DNA from: Virgibacillus salarius
GTDB lineage: Bacteria > Bacillota > Bacilli > Bacillales > Amphibacillaceae
Reading direction: 5' to 3'
Length of the DNA: 64,000 nt
NCBI RefSeq assembly: GCF_039521925.1
Contig: NZ_BAAACY010000088.1
Coordinates: 1-64,000 of the forward strand
Positions 34,904-43,773 of the stretch are shown one piece after another; position 1 is the stretch's first letter; each line of letters begins with the position of its first letter. The notes beneath the pieces are model-generated. The model saw only the letters and a list, made by a program, of their open reading frames with translations, was not told the DNA's origin and ran no database searches. The position numbers and the translations under genes were made by a program.

Positions 34904-35884
34904 ATGTCACTTACATTTAACCAGGATAGAGAATTCGATATTATCGCGATTGGCCGTGCAGCTATTGACTTAAATGCAAACGAATACAACCGTCCAATGG
35001 AAGAAACAATGACGTTTACAAAATACGTTGGCGGTTCACCTGCTAATATAGCTATCGGCAGCTCAAAATTAGGACTAAAAGCTGGATTTATTGGAAAAAT
35101 TTCACAGGATCAGCATGGCAACTTTATCAAGCAATATATGCAGGATAAAGGAATTGATACTTCCAATATCGTTTTTGATACCGATGGACATAAATCCGGA
35201 CTTACGTTTACAGAAATTCTAAGTCCAGAAGAATGTAGCATCTTAATGTATCGTGATAAAGTAGCAGACCTTTATTTAGATTCTACAGAAGTAAATGAAG
35301 ATTATATTAAAAAAGCAAAAATGCTTCTTGTTTCTGGCACTGCACTTGCACAAAGCCCTTCTCGTGAAGCGGTATTGCAAGCCATTCAATACGCTAAAAA
35401 GAATGATGTAAAAGTCATATTTGAATTAGACTACCGACCATATACATGGAAATCAACTGAAGAAACAGCTATTTACTATTCTCTTGTTGCTGAGCAATCC
35501 GATGTCGTTATCGGTACACGTGACGAATACGATGTAATGGAAAAGCTTAATTCTACAGGTGATAACGAAAAAACGATTCATCACTTATTCCAGCATCATA
35601 CTGAGCTTGTTGTTATCAAGCATGGTGTTGATGGTTCTTATGCATACGAGCCAGATGGAACAGTTCACCGCGGTCAAGCATACAAAACAAAGGTATTAAA
35701 AACATTTGGTGCCGGAGATTCCTATGCATCTGCATTCCTTTATGCGCTTATCAAAGGAAAAGACTATGAAACTGCTTTGAAATTTGGCAGTGCTTCTGCT
35801 TCTATCGTAGTCAGCAAGCATAGCTCTTCCGAAGCAATGCCGACTGTAGAAGAAATTGAACAGCTTATTCGCGAGCGTTCTTAA
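34904..35884 (+). CDS. iolC: 5-dehydro-2-deoxygluconokinase
   Basis: A 326-residue PfkB-type sugar kinase that phosphorylates 2-deoxy-5-keto-gluconate with ATP. The N-terminal glycine pair is in KYVGGSPANIAIGSSKLGL and the catalytic Asp in KTFGAGDSYASAFLYAL near residue 265. AAGGAG precedes the ATG by 9 nt. A 181-bp spacer after iolB is longer than the others and contains only weak hairpins. Confidence 0.93.
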   Translation: MSLTFNQDREFDIIAIGRAAIDLNANEYNRPMEETMTFTKYVGGSPANIAIGSSKLGLKAGFIGKISQDQHGNFIKQYMQDKGIDTSNIVFDTDGHKSGLTFTEILSPEECSILMYRDKVADLYLDSTEVNEDYIKKAKMLLVSGTALAQSPSREAVLQAIQYAKKNDVKVIFELDYRPYTWKSTEETAIYYSLVAEQSDVVIGTRDEYDVMEKLNSTGDNEKTIHHLFQHHTELVVIKHGVDGSYAYEPDGTVHRGQAYKTKVLKTFGAGDSYASAFLYALIKGKDYETALKFGSASASIVVSKHSSSEAMPTVEEIEQLIRERS

Positions 35885-35911
35885 ACTTCAAGAGAAAGGA
35901 AGGTTGAACAA

Positions 35912-37828
35912 ATGAGTAAAAGAATCCGTCTAACAACTGCACAAGCGCTAGTAAAATTTTTAAACCAACAATTTATTTCTATAGATGGTATTGAAACACC
36001 TTTTGTTGAAGGTATTTTCCACATTTATGGACATGGAAATGTTTTAGGTTTAGGAGAAGCTCTTGAAAATAATCCAGGTCATCTAAAAAGCTATCAAGGA
36101 AAGAATGAACAAGGGATGGCTCATGCAGCAATTGCTTTTTCCAAACAGCATTTCCGCCAAAAGATTTTTGGTGTTTCTGCATCCGCAGGTCCAGGTTCAG
36201 CGAATATGTTAACTGCAGCAGGAACTGCTTTCGCAAATAATATCCCTGTATTATTCTTACCGGCAGATACGTTTGCAACAAGACAGCCAGACCCTGTTCT
36301 ACAGCAATTAGAGCATGAGCATAGTACAGATATAACCACCAACGAAGCATTCAAAGCCGTTTCAAAATATTGGGACCGTATTGATCGACCAGAACAACTA
36401 ATGAGCGCGTTATTACGAGCGTTTGAAGTATTAACTAATCCAGCAACAACCGGACCTGTAACCATTTGCTTGCCTCAAGATATTGAAGCAATGGCTTATG
36501 ATTATCCGACTAGCTTTTTTAATAAACGGGTTCACTATGTAGATCGCAAATTGCCGACGCAACGGGAATTAGATGGAGCAATATCCTCCATTACTCAAAG
36601 TAAACGTCCAGTTCTATTAGTCGGTGGCGGTGCTAAGTATTCACAAGCGAGAGATGAATTAGTTGAGCTTTCCGAAAAAGCGAATATTCCAATTGTAGAA
36701 ACACACGCTGGAAAATCAACCGTTGCGTTTACTCACAATAATAATCTTGGTGGAAATGGTATTTTAGGTACTTCTGCTGCGAATAAAGCGGTAATGAATG
36801 CTGATTTAATTATCGGAATCGGTACGAGGTATTCAGATTTCACGACTTCATCAAAAACATTGTTTGACTTTGATAATACAACATTTTTAAATATCAATGT
36901 AAATCGAGGACAAGCATATAAATTTGATGGTTTTCAAGTTGTAGCTGATGCCAAAGCAACACTGCAATTAATTAACAAACATATTGGTGACTATCAATCA
37001 AGCTACGCTGAAGAAATGAATGCATTAAGACTTGAGTGGGAGAAGGAACGTAATCGCTTAGCTGGAATCGAATTCAATCGAGATAATTTCACACCAGAAA
37101 TTTCGGAGCATTTCAGTCAAGAGATTTTAAATGCGTATGCAGATGCTCTAAAAACGGAACTAACACAAACAGCCGCATTGATTAAAATCAACGATATAGT
37201 CGATGACGACGCAATTGTTGTATCTTCAGCAGGCTCCCTTCCAGGTGATATGCAGCGTCTTTGGAATGCTAATGTGACGAATACGTTCCATTTAGAGTAT
37301 GGCTATTCTTGTATGGGTTACGAAATTGCCGGAGCTTTAGGAGCTAAATTAGCGAACCCTGACAAGGAATCGTATGCTGTTGTTGGCGATGGTAGCTTCT
37401 TAATGCTTCATTCTGAAATTGTGACAGCACTTCAATATGATAAAAAAATCAACCTTTTGTTATTCAATAATTCTGGATTTGGCTGTATCAATAATTTGCA
37501 AATGGATCACGGAAATGGAAGTACAGGAACAGAATTCCGTAATTTGCATAACGAAATCATGAATATTGATTACAGTAAAATTGGCGAGGGATATGGTTTG
37601 AAAACCTATTCTGTAAATAATTTGGAAGATTTAACTACAGCTATGGAAGACGCAAAAAGGCAAAGTGTATCTACATTAATTGAAATAAAAGTGCTGCCAA
37701 AAACAATGACAGATGGTTACGATGGCAGTTGGTGGAATGTAGGTGTAGCTGAAGTTTCAGAAAGAGAAAGCGTACAAAGAGCTTACGCAAAAACACAGCA
37801 AGTTCGCGATAATGCAAGACAATATTAA
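35912..37828 (+). CDS. iolD: 3D-(3,5/4)-trihydroxycyclohexane-1,2-dione hydrolase
   Basis: A 638-residue thiamine diphosphate enzyme that opens the ring of the diketo-inositol to 5-deoxy-glucuronate. The N-terminal domain has the catalytic Glu in KNEQGMAHAAIAFSK. The C-terminal ThDP motif runs from VVGDGSFLMLHSE (about residue 492) to LLLFNNSGFGCINN (GDG...NN). Length fits IolD. AGAAAGGAAGG precedes the ATG, 28 bp after iolC. Confidence 0.95.
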   Translation: MSKRIRLTTAQALVKFLNQQFISIDGIETPFVEGIFHIYGHGNVLGLGEALENNPGHLKSYQGKNEQGMAHAAIAFSKQHFRQKIFGVSASAGPGSANMLTAAGTAFANNIPVLFLPADTFATRQPDPVLQQLEHEHSTDITTNEAFKAVSKYWDRIDRPEQLMSALLRAFEVLTNPATTGPVTICLPQDIEAMAYDYPTSFFNKRVHYVDRKLPTQRELDGAISSITQSKRPVLLVGGGAKYSQARDELVELSEKANIPIVETHAGKSTVAFTHNNNLGGNGILGTSAANKAVMNADLIIGIGTRYSDFTTSSKTLFDFDNTTFLNINVNRGQAYKFDGFQVVADAKATLQLINKHIGDYQSSYAEEMNALRLEWEKERNRLAGIEFNRDNFTPEISEHFSQEILNAYADALKTELTQTAALIKINDIVDDDAIVVSSAGSLPGDMQRLWNANVTNTFHLEYGYSCMGYEIAGALGAKLANPDKESYAVVGDGSFLMLHSEIVTALQYDKKINLLLFNNSGFGCINNLQMDHGNGSTGTEFRNLHNEIMNIDYSKIGEGYGLKTYSVNNLEDLTTAMEDAKRQSVSTLIEIKVLPKTMTDGYDGSWWNVGVAEVSERESVQRAYAKTQQVRDNARQY

Positions 37829-37850
37829 TCGAAGTTGGACGTGATGATCT

Positions 37851-38738
37851 ATGGGGAAACAGGATATTCAATGGGGAATTGCCCCAATCGGATGGCGTAA
37901 TGATGATATACCCGAAATTGGTAAAGCTAACACACTATCTCACCTTTTAAGCGATATTGTTGTAGCAGGGTTTGAAGGTACCGAGGTTGGAGGCTTCTTT
38001 CCTGATGCAGAAACATTAAAAAAAGAAATTGAACTTCGTAACTTAAAAATTGCTGGTCAATGGTTTTCCAGCTTTATTGTTCGAGATGGTATCGAGAAAG
38101 CATCTGAAGCTTTTCATAAGCATTGTACCTATTTAAAAAAAGTTAATGCAGCCGTTGCTGTCGTTTCCGAGCAAACCTACAGTATTCAAGGGTTAGCACA
38201 AAATGTTTTTGCTAATAAGCCAACATTTTCAGATGAAGAATGGAAGCAGCTTACGAACGGCCTTCATGTCCTTGGTAAAATAGCAAATAGCTATGGTTTA
38301 AAGCTTGTCTATCACCATCACCTTGGAACCGTTGTCCAAACATTAGAAGAAGTGGACCGCTTAATGGAAAACACAAATCCTGCCTTGGTTCACTTACTTT
38401 ATGATACTGGTCATATTTATGCCTCTGATAAAGAATATATGCCATTATTAGAGAAACATATTGACCGAATTAAACATGTACATTTTAAAGATATTCGTGA
38501 TAATGTAATGCAAACTAGCAAAGAAAACGGTACATCGTTCCAATCCGCTTTTCTTGCTGGAATGTTTACCGTTCCAGGTGATGGCGGTATCGACTTTAAA
38601 AAAGTTTTTGATAAGCTACAAGAACATAACTACTGTGGCTGGATTGTTGTTGAAGCTGAGCAAGACCCGGAAATTGCCCATCCACTTGAATATGCGATAA
38701 TGGCTCGGAAGTACATTGATGAAAACATTTTAAACTAA
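37851..38738 (+). CDS. iolE: myo-inosose-2 dehydratase
   Basis: A 295-residue TIM-barrel protein of the xylose-isomerase-like group. It removes water from 2-keto-myo-inositol to give the diketone used by IolD. GIAPIGWRNDDIPEIG at the start is the IolE signature. VYHHHLGTVVQT (about residue 148) and HVHFKDIR (about residue 206) carry metal-binding histidines, and WIVVEAEQDP holds the final Glu. It lies 22 bp after iolD. Confidence 0.94.
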   Translation: MGKQDIQWGIAPIGWRNDDIPEIGKANTLSHLLSDIVVAGFEGTEVGGFFPDAETLKKEIELRNLKIAGQWFSSFIVRDGIEKASEAFHKHCTYLKKVNAAVAVVSEQTYSIQGLAQNVFANKPTFSDEEWKQLTNGLHVLGKIANSYGLKLVYHHHLGTVVQTLEEVDRLMENTNPALVHLLYDTGHIYASDKEYMPLLEKHIDRIKHVHFKDIRDNVMQTSKENGTSFQSAFLAGMFTVPGDGGIDFKKVFDKLQEHNYCGWIVVEAEQDPEIAHPLEYAIMARKYIDENILN

Positions 38739-38828
38739 GTAACAACTATCGTTAAGAGGATGTTCACGTCAAATCCATATGCTGAAGTGGACATCTGGAT
38801 ATAGTCTATCAAGAATTGAGGTTAAAGT

Positions 38829-39689
38829 ATGTCGCTTGTATCATTAAAAGAACTGATGCCTGAAGCAAAGAAAAAGCACTATGCTATTGGCCAGTTTAAC
38901 ATAAATAATTTCCAATGGGCAGAAGCAACCCTACGTGTAGCAGAAAGAGAAAAGTCTCCCGTTATTCTAGCTTCTACGGATCGAATTGTTGATTATCTTG
39001 GCGGATTTAAATTGATTGCTGCAACAACTAAAAAAATGGTTGAAGAAATGGGAATCACTGTACCTGTTGTTCTACATCTCGACCACGGACTATCTGTAGA
39101 ACGCTGTATAGAAGCAGTTGACGCAGGATACAGTTCGGTAATGTACGACGGTTCAAAGTTGCCCTTGGAAGAAAACATTGCTAACACGAAAGAAGTTGTC
39201 GATTACGCCAAAAAGCAGAATGTATCTGTTGAAGCAGAAATCGGTTCTGTAGGAGGTACAGAGGACGGAATAACTTCTGGTATTAAGTATGCAGATCCCA
39301 AGGAATGCTATCAGCTTGTAGAAGAAACTGGAGTAGACTTGCTTGCAGCAGCGCTTGGATCTGTTCATGGCATATATCAAGGCGAGCCTAAATTGGCGTT
39401 TGATTTAATGCAGGAGATTTCCACAAATTTGAATATAATTCCATTAGCCCTGCATGGAGGATCTGGAATACCTTCACATCAAATTGTTAAAGCAATTGAA
39501 TATGGTCATGCAAAAATCAATGTAAATACCGAATGTAATCAAGCTTGGACAAAAGCAGTACGTAAATATTTGGAACTACATCCAGATTCACATAATATCC
39601 CGGAAATCATGCAAACAGGGATGAGTGCCATTGAAAGGGTAGTAGCAGAGAAAATACATTTATTTGGTACTTCCAACAAAGCATTATAA
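38829..39689 (+). CDS. iolJ: 6-phospho-5-dehydro-2-deoxygluconate aldolase (class II)
   Basis: A 286-residue zinc aldolase that cleaves the phosphorylated product of IolC into dihydroxyacetone phosphate and malonate semialdehyde. VVLHLDHGLSVERCIEAVDA contains the zinc His and base Asp (about residue 80), with further ligands in AALGSVHGIYQ (about residue 179) and PLALHGGSGIPSHQI (about residue 209). Closely related to fructose-bisphosphate aldolase, but the place in the iol operon decides the assignment. Confidence 0.9.
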   Translation: MSLVSLKELMPEAKKKHYAIGQFNINNFQWAEATLRVAEREKSPVILASTDRIVDYLGGFKLIAATTKKMVEEMGITVPVVLHLDHGLSVERCIEAVDAGYSSVMYDGSKLPLEENIANTKEVVDYAKKQNVSVEAEIGSVGGTEDGITSGIKYADPKECYQLVEETGVDLLAAALGSVHGIYQGEPKLAFDLMQEISTNLNIIPLALHGGSGIPSHQIVKAIEYGHAKINVNTECNQAWTKAVRKYLELHPDSHNIPEIMQTGMSAIERVVAEKIHLFGTSNKAL

Positions 39690-39762
39690 TAGAAATAAAC
39701 GTTTCATAAATAACATGACTGCCTCTACATATAGACAGTTACCGACTTGGGGGAATTAATTT

Positions 39763-40773
39763 ATGTCAAAAGTAGTTGTAGGCATCATTGGTGCCGGACG
39801 TATCGGAAAGCTGCATGCCAAAAACATTCTTCTATCCGAGCATTATCAGCTAAAAGCTATTTCAGATGTAGACACTAATCACTTAAGCGATATAGATTAT
39901 TTAAAAGCAGTTCCTATTATCACAGAGAATGCGGATGATATTCTGAATGATCCGGAAATTGATGCTGTGTTTATCTGCTCAAGCACTGATACACATATTG
40001 ATTTTATTACAAAAGCTGCAAGGAACCATAAACATATTTTCTGTGAAAAGCCAATCAGCTTTGATATCGAGAAAACAAAAGAGACCTTACAAGTGATTAA
40101 ACAAACAGGCGTAAAATTCCAAGTAGGATTTAACCGTCGCTTCGATACACATTTCAAAAAAGCACATGATGTTGTTCGCAATGGTGACATTGGTACACCA
40201 CATGTTATTAAAATCACTTCTCGTGACCCAGAAGCTCCACCAGAAGAATATATAAAACGCTCCGGAGGATTATTTATCGATATGGCAATTCACGATTTCG
40301 ATATGATTCGCTACTTATCTGGACAGGATGTTAAAAATATTACAGTAAAAGCTTCTTCTCTGGTGAATGATTGTTTTTCACGTAATGATGATGTTGATAC
40401 GGCAATTATTACACTTACCTTTGCAGATGATTCGCTGGGAGTTATTGATAACAGTCGCCAAGCAGTATATGGATATGATCAACGGATCGAAGTATTCGGC
40501 AACAACGGAATGGTCCAAGTTGAAAATCAGAAGCCGACAAATGTTAAAGTAAGCACAAATGCTTCTGTTACGGAAGATAAGCCAATGTATTTCTTCCTTG
40601 AGCGTTATAATGAAGGATACATCGCTGAGATTCATGATTTTGCACAATCTATTTTAGAAGATAAACCAGTTGTAGCTAAATTCGAGGATGGATTACAGGC
40701 TGAGTTATTAGCAAAGGCTGCTAAAATTTCCTGGAAGGAAAATCGCACGGTAGAATTAAGTGAGCTTCAATAA
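39763..40773 (+). CDS. iolG: inositol 2-dehydrogenase
   Basis: A 336-residue Gfo/Idh/MocA enzyme that oxidises myo-inositol to 2-keto-myo-inositol with NAD, the first pathway step. Rossmann loop GIIGAGRIGKLHAKNI, catalytic Lys in FCEKPISFD (about residue 97) and the Asp-His pair in DMAIHDFDMIRYL (about residue 175) are all present. It is the last gene of the operon and is followed by a terminator. The gene at 27593-28612 is a paralogue. Confidence 0.93.
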   Translation: MSKVVVGIIGAGRIGKLHAKNILLSEHYQLKAISDVDTNHLSDIDYLKAVPIITENADDILNDPEIDAVFICSSTDTHIDFITKAARNHKHIFCEKPISFDIEKTKETLQVIKQTGVKFQVGFNRRFDTHFKKAHDVVRNGDIGTPHVIKITSRDPEAPPEEYIKRSGGLFIDMAIHDFDMIRYLSGQDVKNITVKASSLVNDCFSRNDDVDTAIITLTFADDSLGVIDNSRQAVYGYDQRIEVFGNNGMVQVENQKPTNVKVSTNASVTEDKPMYFFLERYNEGYIAEIHDFAQSILEDKPVVAKFEDGLQAELLAKAAKISWKENRTVELSELQ

Positions 40774-40841
40774 GTTTAGATACTAGATACAATACTTTCT
40801 CATGGATGGTATAAAACTCAACTATGGGAACTGAAGTAACT

Positions 40842-40868
40842 AGCCGCCTGTTTTTACGGGCGGTTTTA
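40842..40868 (+). terminator. terminator of the iol operon
   Basis: GCCGCCTGT pairs with ACGGGCGGT around TTTT, followed by TTTAATTT. Confidence 0.75.
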
Positions 40869-40879
40869 ATTTCGTCCTA

Positions 40880-41166
40880 TGAGGGCACTTTACCAACGAA
40901 TTCCTAAAGGGACCTTTGAATTGACCATCAACCGTTTATCCTCCTTGTTTTTAATGGATCTACATATGCTCGCTTGTTTAGATTGTCTCGAAATCGTCTC
41001 ATACGTTGCCTCCTATATGCTTTCTATTCGTCAGACCAGAGATTTGCCTCGAGCTTCCTGCAAATTCCACGTCACCCATGGACACCCTTACTTTTGACTA
41101 AGTACGTACCGCTACAAGGTCGTACTGAAGACTTCCCTCCTTAGAGTCCGCCCATGCTGGGCAAAC
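40880..41166 (-). mobile_element. group II intron fragment (class IIC, 5' domain I)
   Basis: Read on the minus strand from 41166 the sequence begins GTTTGCCCAGCATGGGCG and later has AAGGGTGTCCATGGGTGACG, GGAATTTGCAGGAAGC and GGCAAATCTCTGGTCTGACG. These line up in order with domain I of the Oceanobacillus class IIC intron as I recall it. The fragment fades before the iol terminator, with no domain V, domain VI or reverse-transcriptase gene, so it is a truncated, dead copy. Its 5' end abuts the T-run of the dlt terminator, which is the usual insertion site for class IIC introns. The left boundary is approximate. Confidence 0.8.
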
Positions 41167-41167
41167 C

Positions 41168-41196
41168 AAAAACGACCCACCTATTAGGTGAATCGT
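41168..41196 (-). terminator. terminator of the dlt operon
   Basis: On the minus strand, stem ACGATTCACC / GGTGGGTCGT with a 2x2 internal mismatch and a 3-nt loop, then TTTTTG. The intron fragment begins at the next base. Confidence 0.75.
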
Positions 41197-41203
41197 CCTA
41201 GTG

Positions 41204-42364
41204 CTATTCAAGGAACTTCTGCATATCCTCATTTAAATAAACCCAGCCTTTCCAGCCAATATGAATCGTATCACGCATAAAATGAGGGTCGTATTCATGG
41301 TCGGAATAATCGGCGTAAGTAAAGCCACTATCATTAATTTGCTTCTTTATACGAGTGTAGTATTCTTGCCGTCCTTTTTCGGGGAAGCCTGTGTAGTCAT
41401 AATACGCCCCATTCACAGGTATAATGACAAAAAGAGGGTCGGCATTAGCTTCCTTGAGAATATCAAGCATCAGCTGGAAATCTTCATACTCAAGTGATTC
41501 TGCATAGGAATGTCCTTTATTCTTTCCTTTCATTCCCTTGATATAATGCTTCCTATACTTATACACGTTGTCATCAATATAAAATTTGGAATGCTGTGTC
41601 CGTTTCTCGCCATAAGCATCAGCTTGTGCCTGCAGTTCTTCCCACGTCTTGTCCTTCACTTCGTTTGACTGATGCCGATTAGTTGGTTTATCCTTCAGAA
41701 GTGTGAAATACAGATCCTTTTTCTTAAGTAAGGATATATAAGCCTTTGCAGAAACTGAAAAAATATTAAACTTAACCTTTTTGTCATTCAAATAAGCATC
41801 ATAAAGCTGATAAAGTATCGTGTCGTTCTTAACCGCATCATACGTTATCAGGCGTTGCATCAATTTTCGTTTCACTTGCTCGTCCACTTCCTTATTAAAA
41901 GGAAGCTGGTAGGCTTGCAGAGCGGAATAGTTGGGTGCAAAATGCTGCTCGTCTGTACCATGCTTTACAAACCATTGCGGCGATACGATGATGACCATCT
42001 GCTTGTTCTTCAATTGATCAGCATGCGTGGCAAAGTTTAAATCATGAATAATAGAGGTCATCCCGCCTTTTCCTATTAAATAAGGTGTAAAGACAGCGGC
42101 ATTCATTTCGAAATAATTTGATGGATGGAATGGATCCCAGCGCGACAATTCGGAAGAACCATAGATTGGAACATACGTCGAATGTTTGAGCATTTCACTT
42201 TGCAAATATGTTCCTTGGAACATATTTGACTCCAGACTGGTAGCCGATTCCTCCAAACGATCCTCCGGAACTAACTTAGCAAGCCATGATACGGGTACGA
42301 GTACTACCCCGGCAAACAGGACCAATGCAAGAATGATTGGTCCAAAAAAATACTTCTTCTTCAT
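41204..42364 (-). CDS. dltD: D-alanyl-lipoteichoic acid biosynthesis protein DltD
   Basis: A 386-residue protein with one N-terminal membrane anchor (about residues 5-23) and an extracellular SGNH/GDSL-like domain. The active-site Ser is in YGSSELSRWDPFHPSNYF (about residue 70) and the Asp/His pair in RDTIHIGWKGW near the C-terminus. It takes part in the last transfer of D-alanine onto teichoic acid outside the cell. It overlaps dltC by 1 nt and ends 8 bp before the operon terminator. Confidence 0.93.
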   Translation of the reverse strand: MKKKYFFGPIILALVLFAGVVLVPVSWLAKLVPEDRLEESATSLESNMFQGTYLQSEMLKHSTYVPIYGSSELSRWDPFHPSNYFEMNAAVFTPYLIGKGGMTSIIHDLNFATHADQLKNKQMVIIVSPQWFVKHGTDEQHFAPNYSALQAYQLPFNKEVDEQVKRKLMQRLITYDAVKNDTILYQLYDAYLNDKKVKFNIFSVSAKAYISLLKKKDLYFTLLKDKPTNRHQSNEVKDKTWEELQAQADAYGEKRTQHSKFYIDDNVYKYRKHYIKGMKGKNKGHSYAESLEYEDFQLMLDILKEANADPLFVIIPVNGAYYDYTGFPEKGRQEYYTRIKKQINDSGFTYADYSDHEYDPHFMRDTIHIGWKGWVYLNEDMQKFLE

Positions 42365-42606
42365 TATTTCAACTCATTCAGACGATCAACGATAGCATTT
42401 GGTGTATTCCATGTATCTCGATCGAACTCCGTAATCGGTACATTGATATCAAGCTGCTCCTCGAATTGAACAAGTAATTCTACTGTCGCAAATGAATCAA
42501 TCAGTCCTGCGTCGAATATATCCAAATCATGCTCTTCTTTCACAACATCATCTTCACAAACTTCTGCAATAACCTGTAGTACTTTTTCTTTAAAATTCAT
42601 ATTCAT
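42364..42606 (-). CDS. dltC: D-alanine carrier protein DltC
   Basis: An 80-residue acyl-carrier-like protein. The phosphopantetheine serine is Ser38 in DAGLIDSFATVELL. DltA loads D-alanine onto the carrier and DltB receives it. Two in-frame ATG codons (M1, M3) are possible starts. 9 bp from dltB. Confidence 0.95.
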   Translation of the reverse strand: MNMNFKEKVLQVIAEVCEDDVVKEEHDLDIFDAGLIDSFATVELLVQFEEQLDINVPITEFDRDTWNTPNAIVDRLNELK

Positions 42607-42615
42607 ATTCCCCTT

Positions 42616-43773
42616 TTATTGAAATGGTCTGCCAGAAAACAGATAAAAACCGAAACAAACGACATGGAAAGTGATAACGATAGACACAATTGTCATCGCT
42701 CTTCCTGTTGGCCAGCGTTTATGTTTTTTATTCCAGGTCTCGAAGAAATTAAATCCGGCCATCATCAAGGCATGATATGCTCCATAAATGATGTACTGAA
42801 TCGCTAAACCATGCCATACTCCCATTAGCAGGAACAGCAGAATATAACCTAGATTCGAGACGAGCATTTTGTTCTGTATCCATTTTTTCTTCTTCATTAA
42901 AAAGACGAAGCGCATGAACACATAGTCACGGAACCAGAACGACAGTGACATATGCCATCGATTCCAGAAATCCTTGATGTTGCGGCTGATGAATGGCTTA
43001 TTAAAGTTCTCCGGTGACCGGATTCCCATCATATAACTGACTCCGACTGCAAACGCCGTATAGCCGGCAAAGTCGAAGAACAGGTACAAGCTATAGCTGT
43101 ACATATACAACAGATGATAGATAAACTTGTAATCCGCTATATATTCTAGATTCATAATGAAGTACGTATTGATGCTGTAGCCGATTATAAATTTATACAA
43201 AAAACCAAGGAAGATTTTGTTAATCCCTTTATAAAGCAGTTCCTTGTACTCCTCCGGTGTCCAATGCTTTTCTTCATCCTTTTGAAATCGGCGGAAGCGA
43301 TCAATCGGACCTGATGAAATTGTTGGATAAAACAGCATAAAATTGACAAGCTGAAAAATCGAGAGCTGATCCTTAATCAATCCATCTCTTGTTTCAATAA
43401 TGATTTGAACAGCTCGGAATGTCAGATAGGAAATACCCAGAAAGCTTGCCCAGTTATCCACTGCTAAAATCGGCAAAACCTTGGATAAAATCAAAGGCAG
43501 GATCGATAGAAAACTTATTACATAGAATACGAGGCTGCTATTCTTTGTCTGTCGATAAGTAATATAGCCTTTGACCAGTACAACCTGAAGAATGGTGAAG
43601 GCTACTAACGAGAAGAAGCCTGCGTCCCCTCCTGAAAATATAATAGCCAATACAACAATGGTGACGAACACATTGTAATACCGCAGCCGCTTACCCATTG
43701 TGCCGAGAATCATCGTCGGCAGTAGCAAAATACCTAGAATGATAAAGAAAAGGAAAGAACTATACGGGGTCAT
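42616..43773 (-). CDS. dltB: membrane O-acyltransferase DltB
   Basis: A 385-residue MBOAT-family membrane protein with about eleven hydrophobic segments. The conserved His274 is in NRWHMSLSFWFRDY, with a second conserved His321 in GVWHGLAIQY. It passes D-alanine from DltC across the membrane. It overlaps dltA by 4 nt. Confidence 0.95.
   Translation of the reverse strand: MTPYSSFLFFIILGILLLPTMILGTMGKRLRYYNVFVTIVVLAIIFSGGDAGFFSLVAFTILQVVLVKGYITYRQTKNSSLVFYVISFLSILPLILSKVLPILAVDNWASFLGISYLTFRAVQIIIETRDGLIKDQLSIFQLVNFMLFYPTISSGPIDRFRRFQKDEEKHWTPEEYKELLYKGINKIFLGFLYKFIIGYSINTYFIMNLEYIADYKFIYHLLYMYSYSLYLFFDFAGYTAFAVGVSYMMGIRSPENFNKPFISRNIKDFWNRWHMSLSFWFRDYVFMRFVFLMKKKKWIQNKMLVSNLGYILLFLLMGVWHGLAIQYIIYGAYHALMMAGFNFFETWNKKHKRWPTGRAMTIVSIVITFHVVCFGFYLFSGRPFQ

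Noticed and set aside
35979..36465. Long minus-strand frames opposite iolD
   Set aside because: They are shadows of a clear ThDP enzyme gene, without ribosome-binding sites or recognisable products.
40879..41097. 72-residue open frame on the plus strand
   Set aside because: It has no ribosome-binding site, and the DNA is explained by the group II intron fragment on the other strand.
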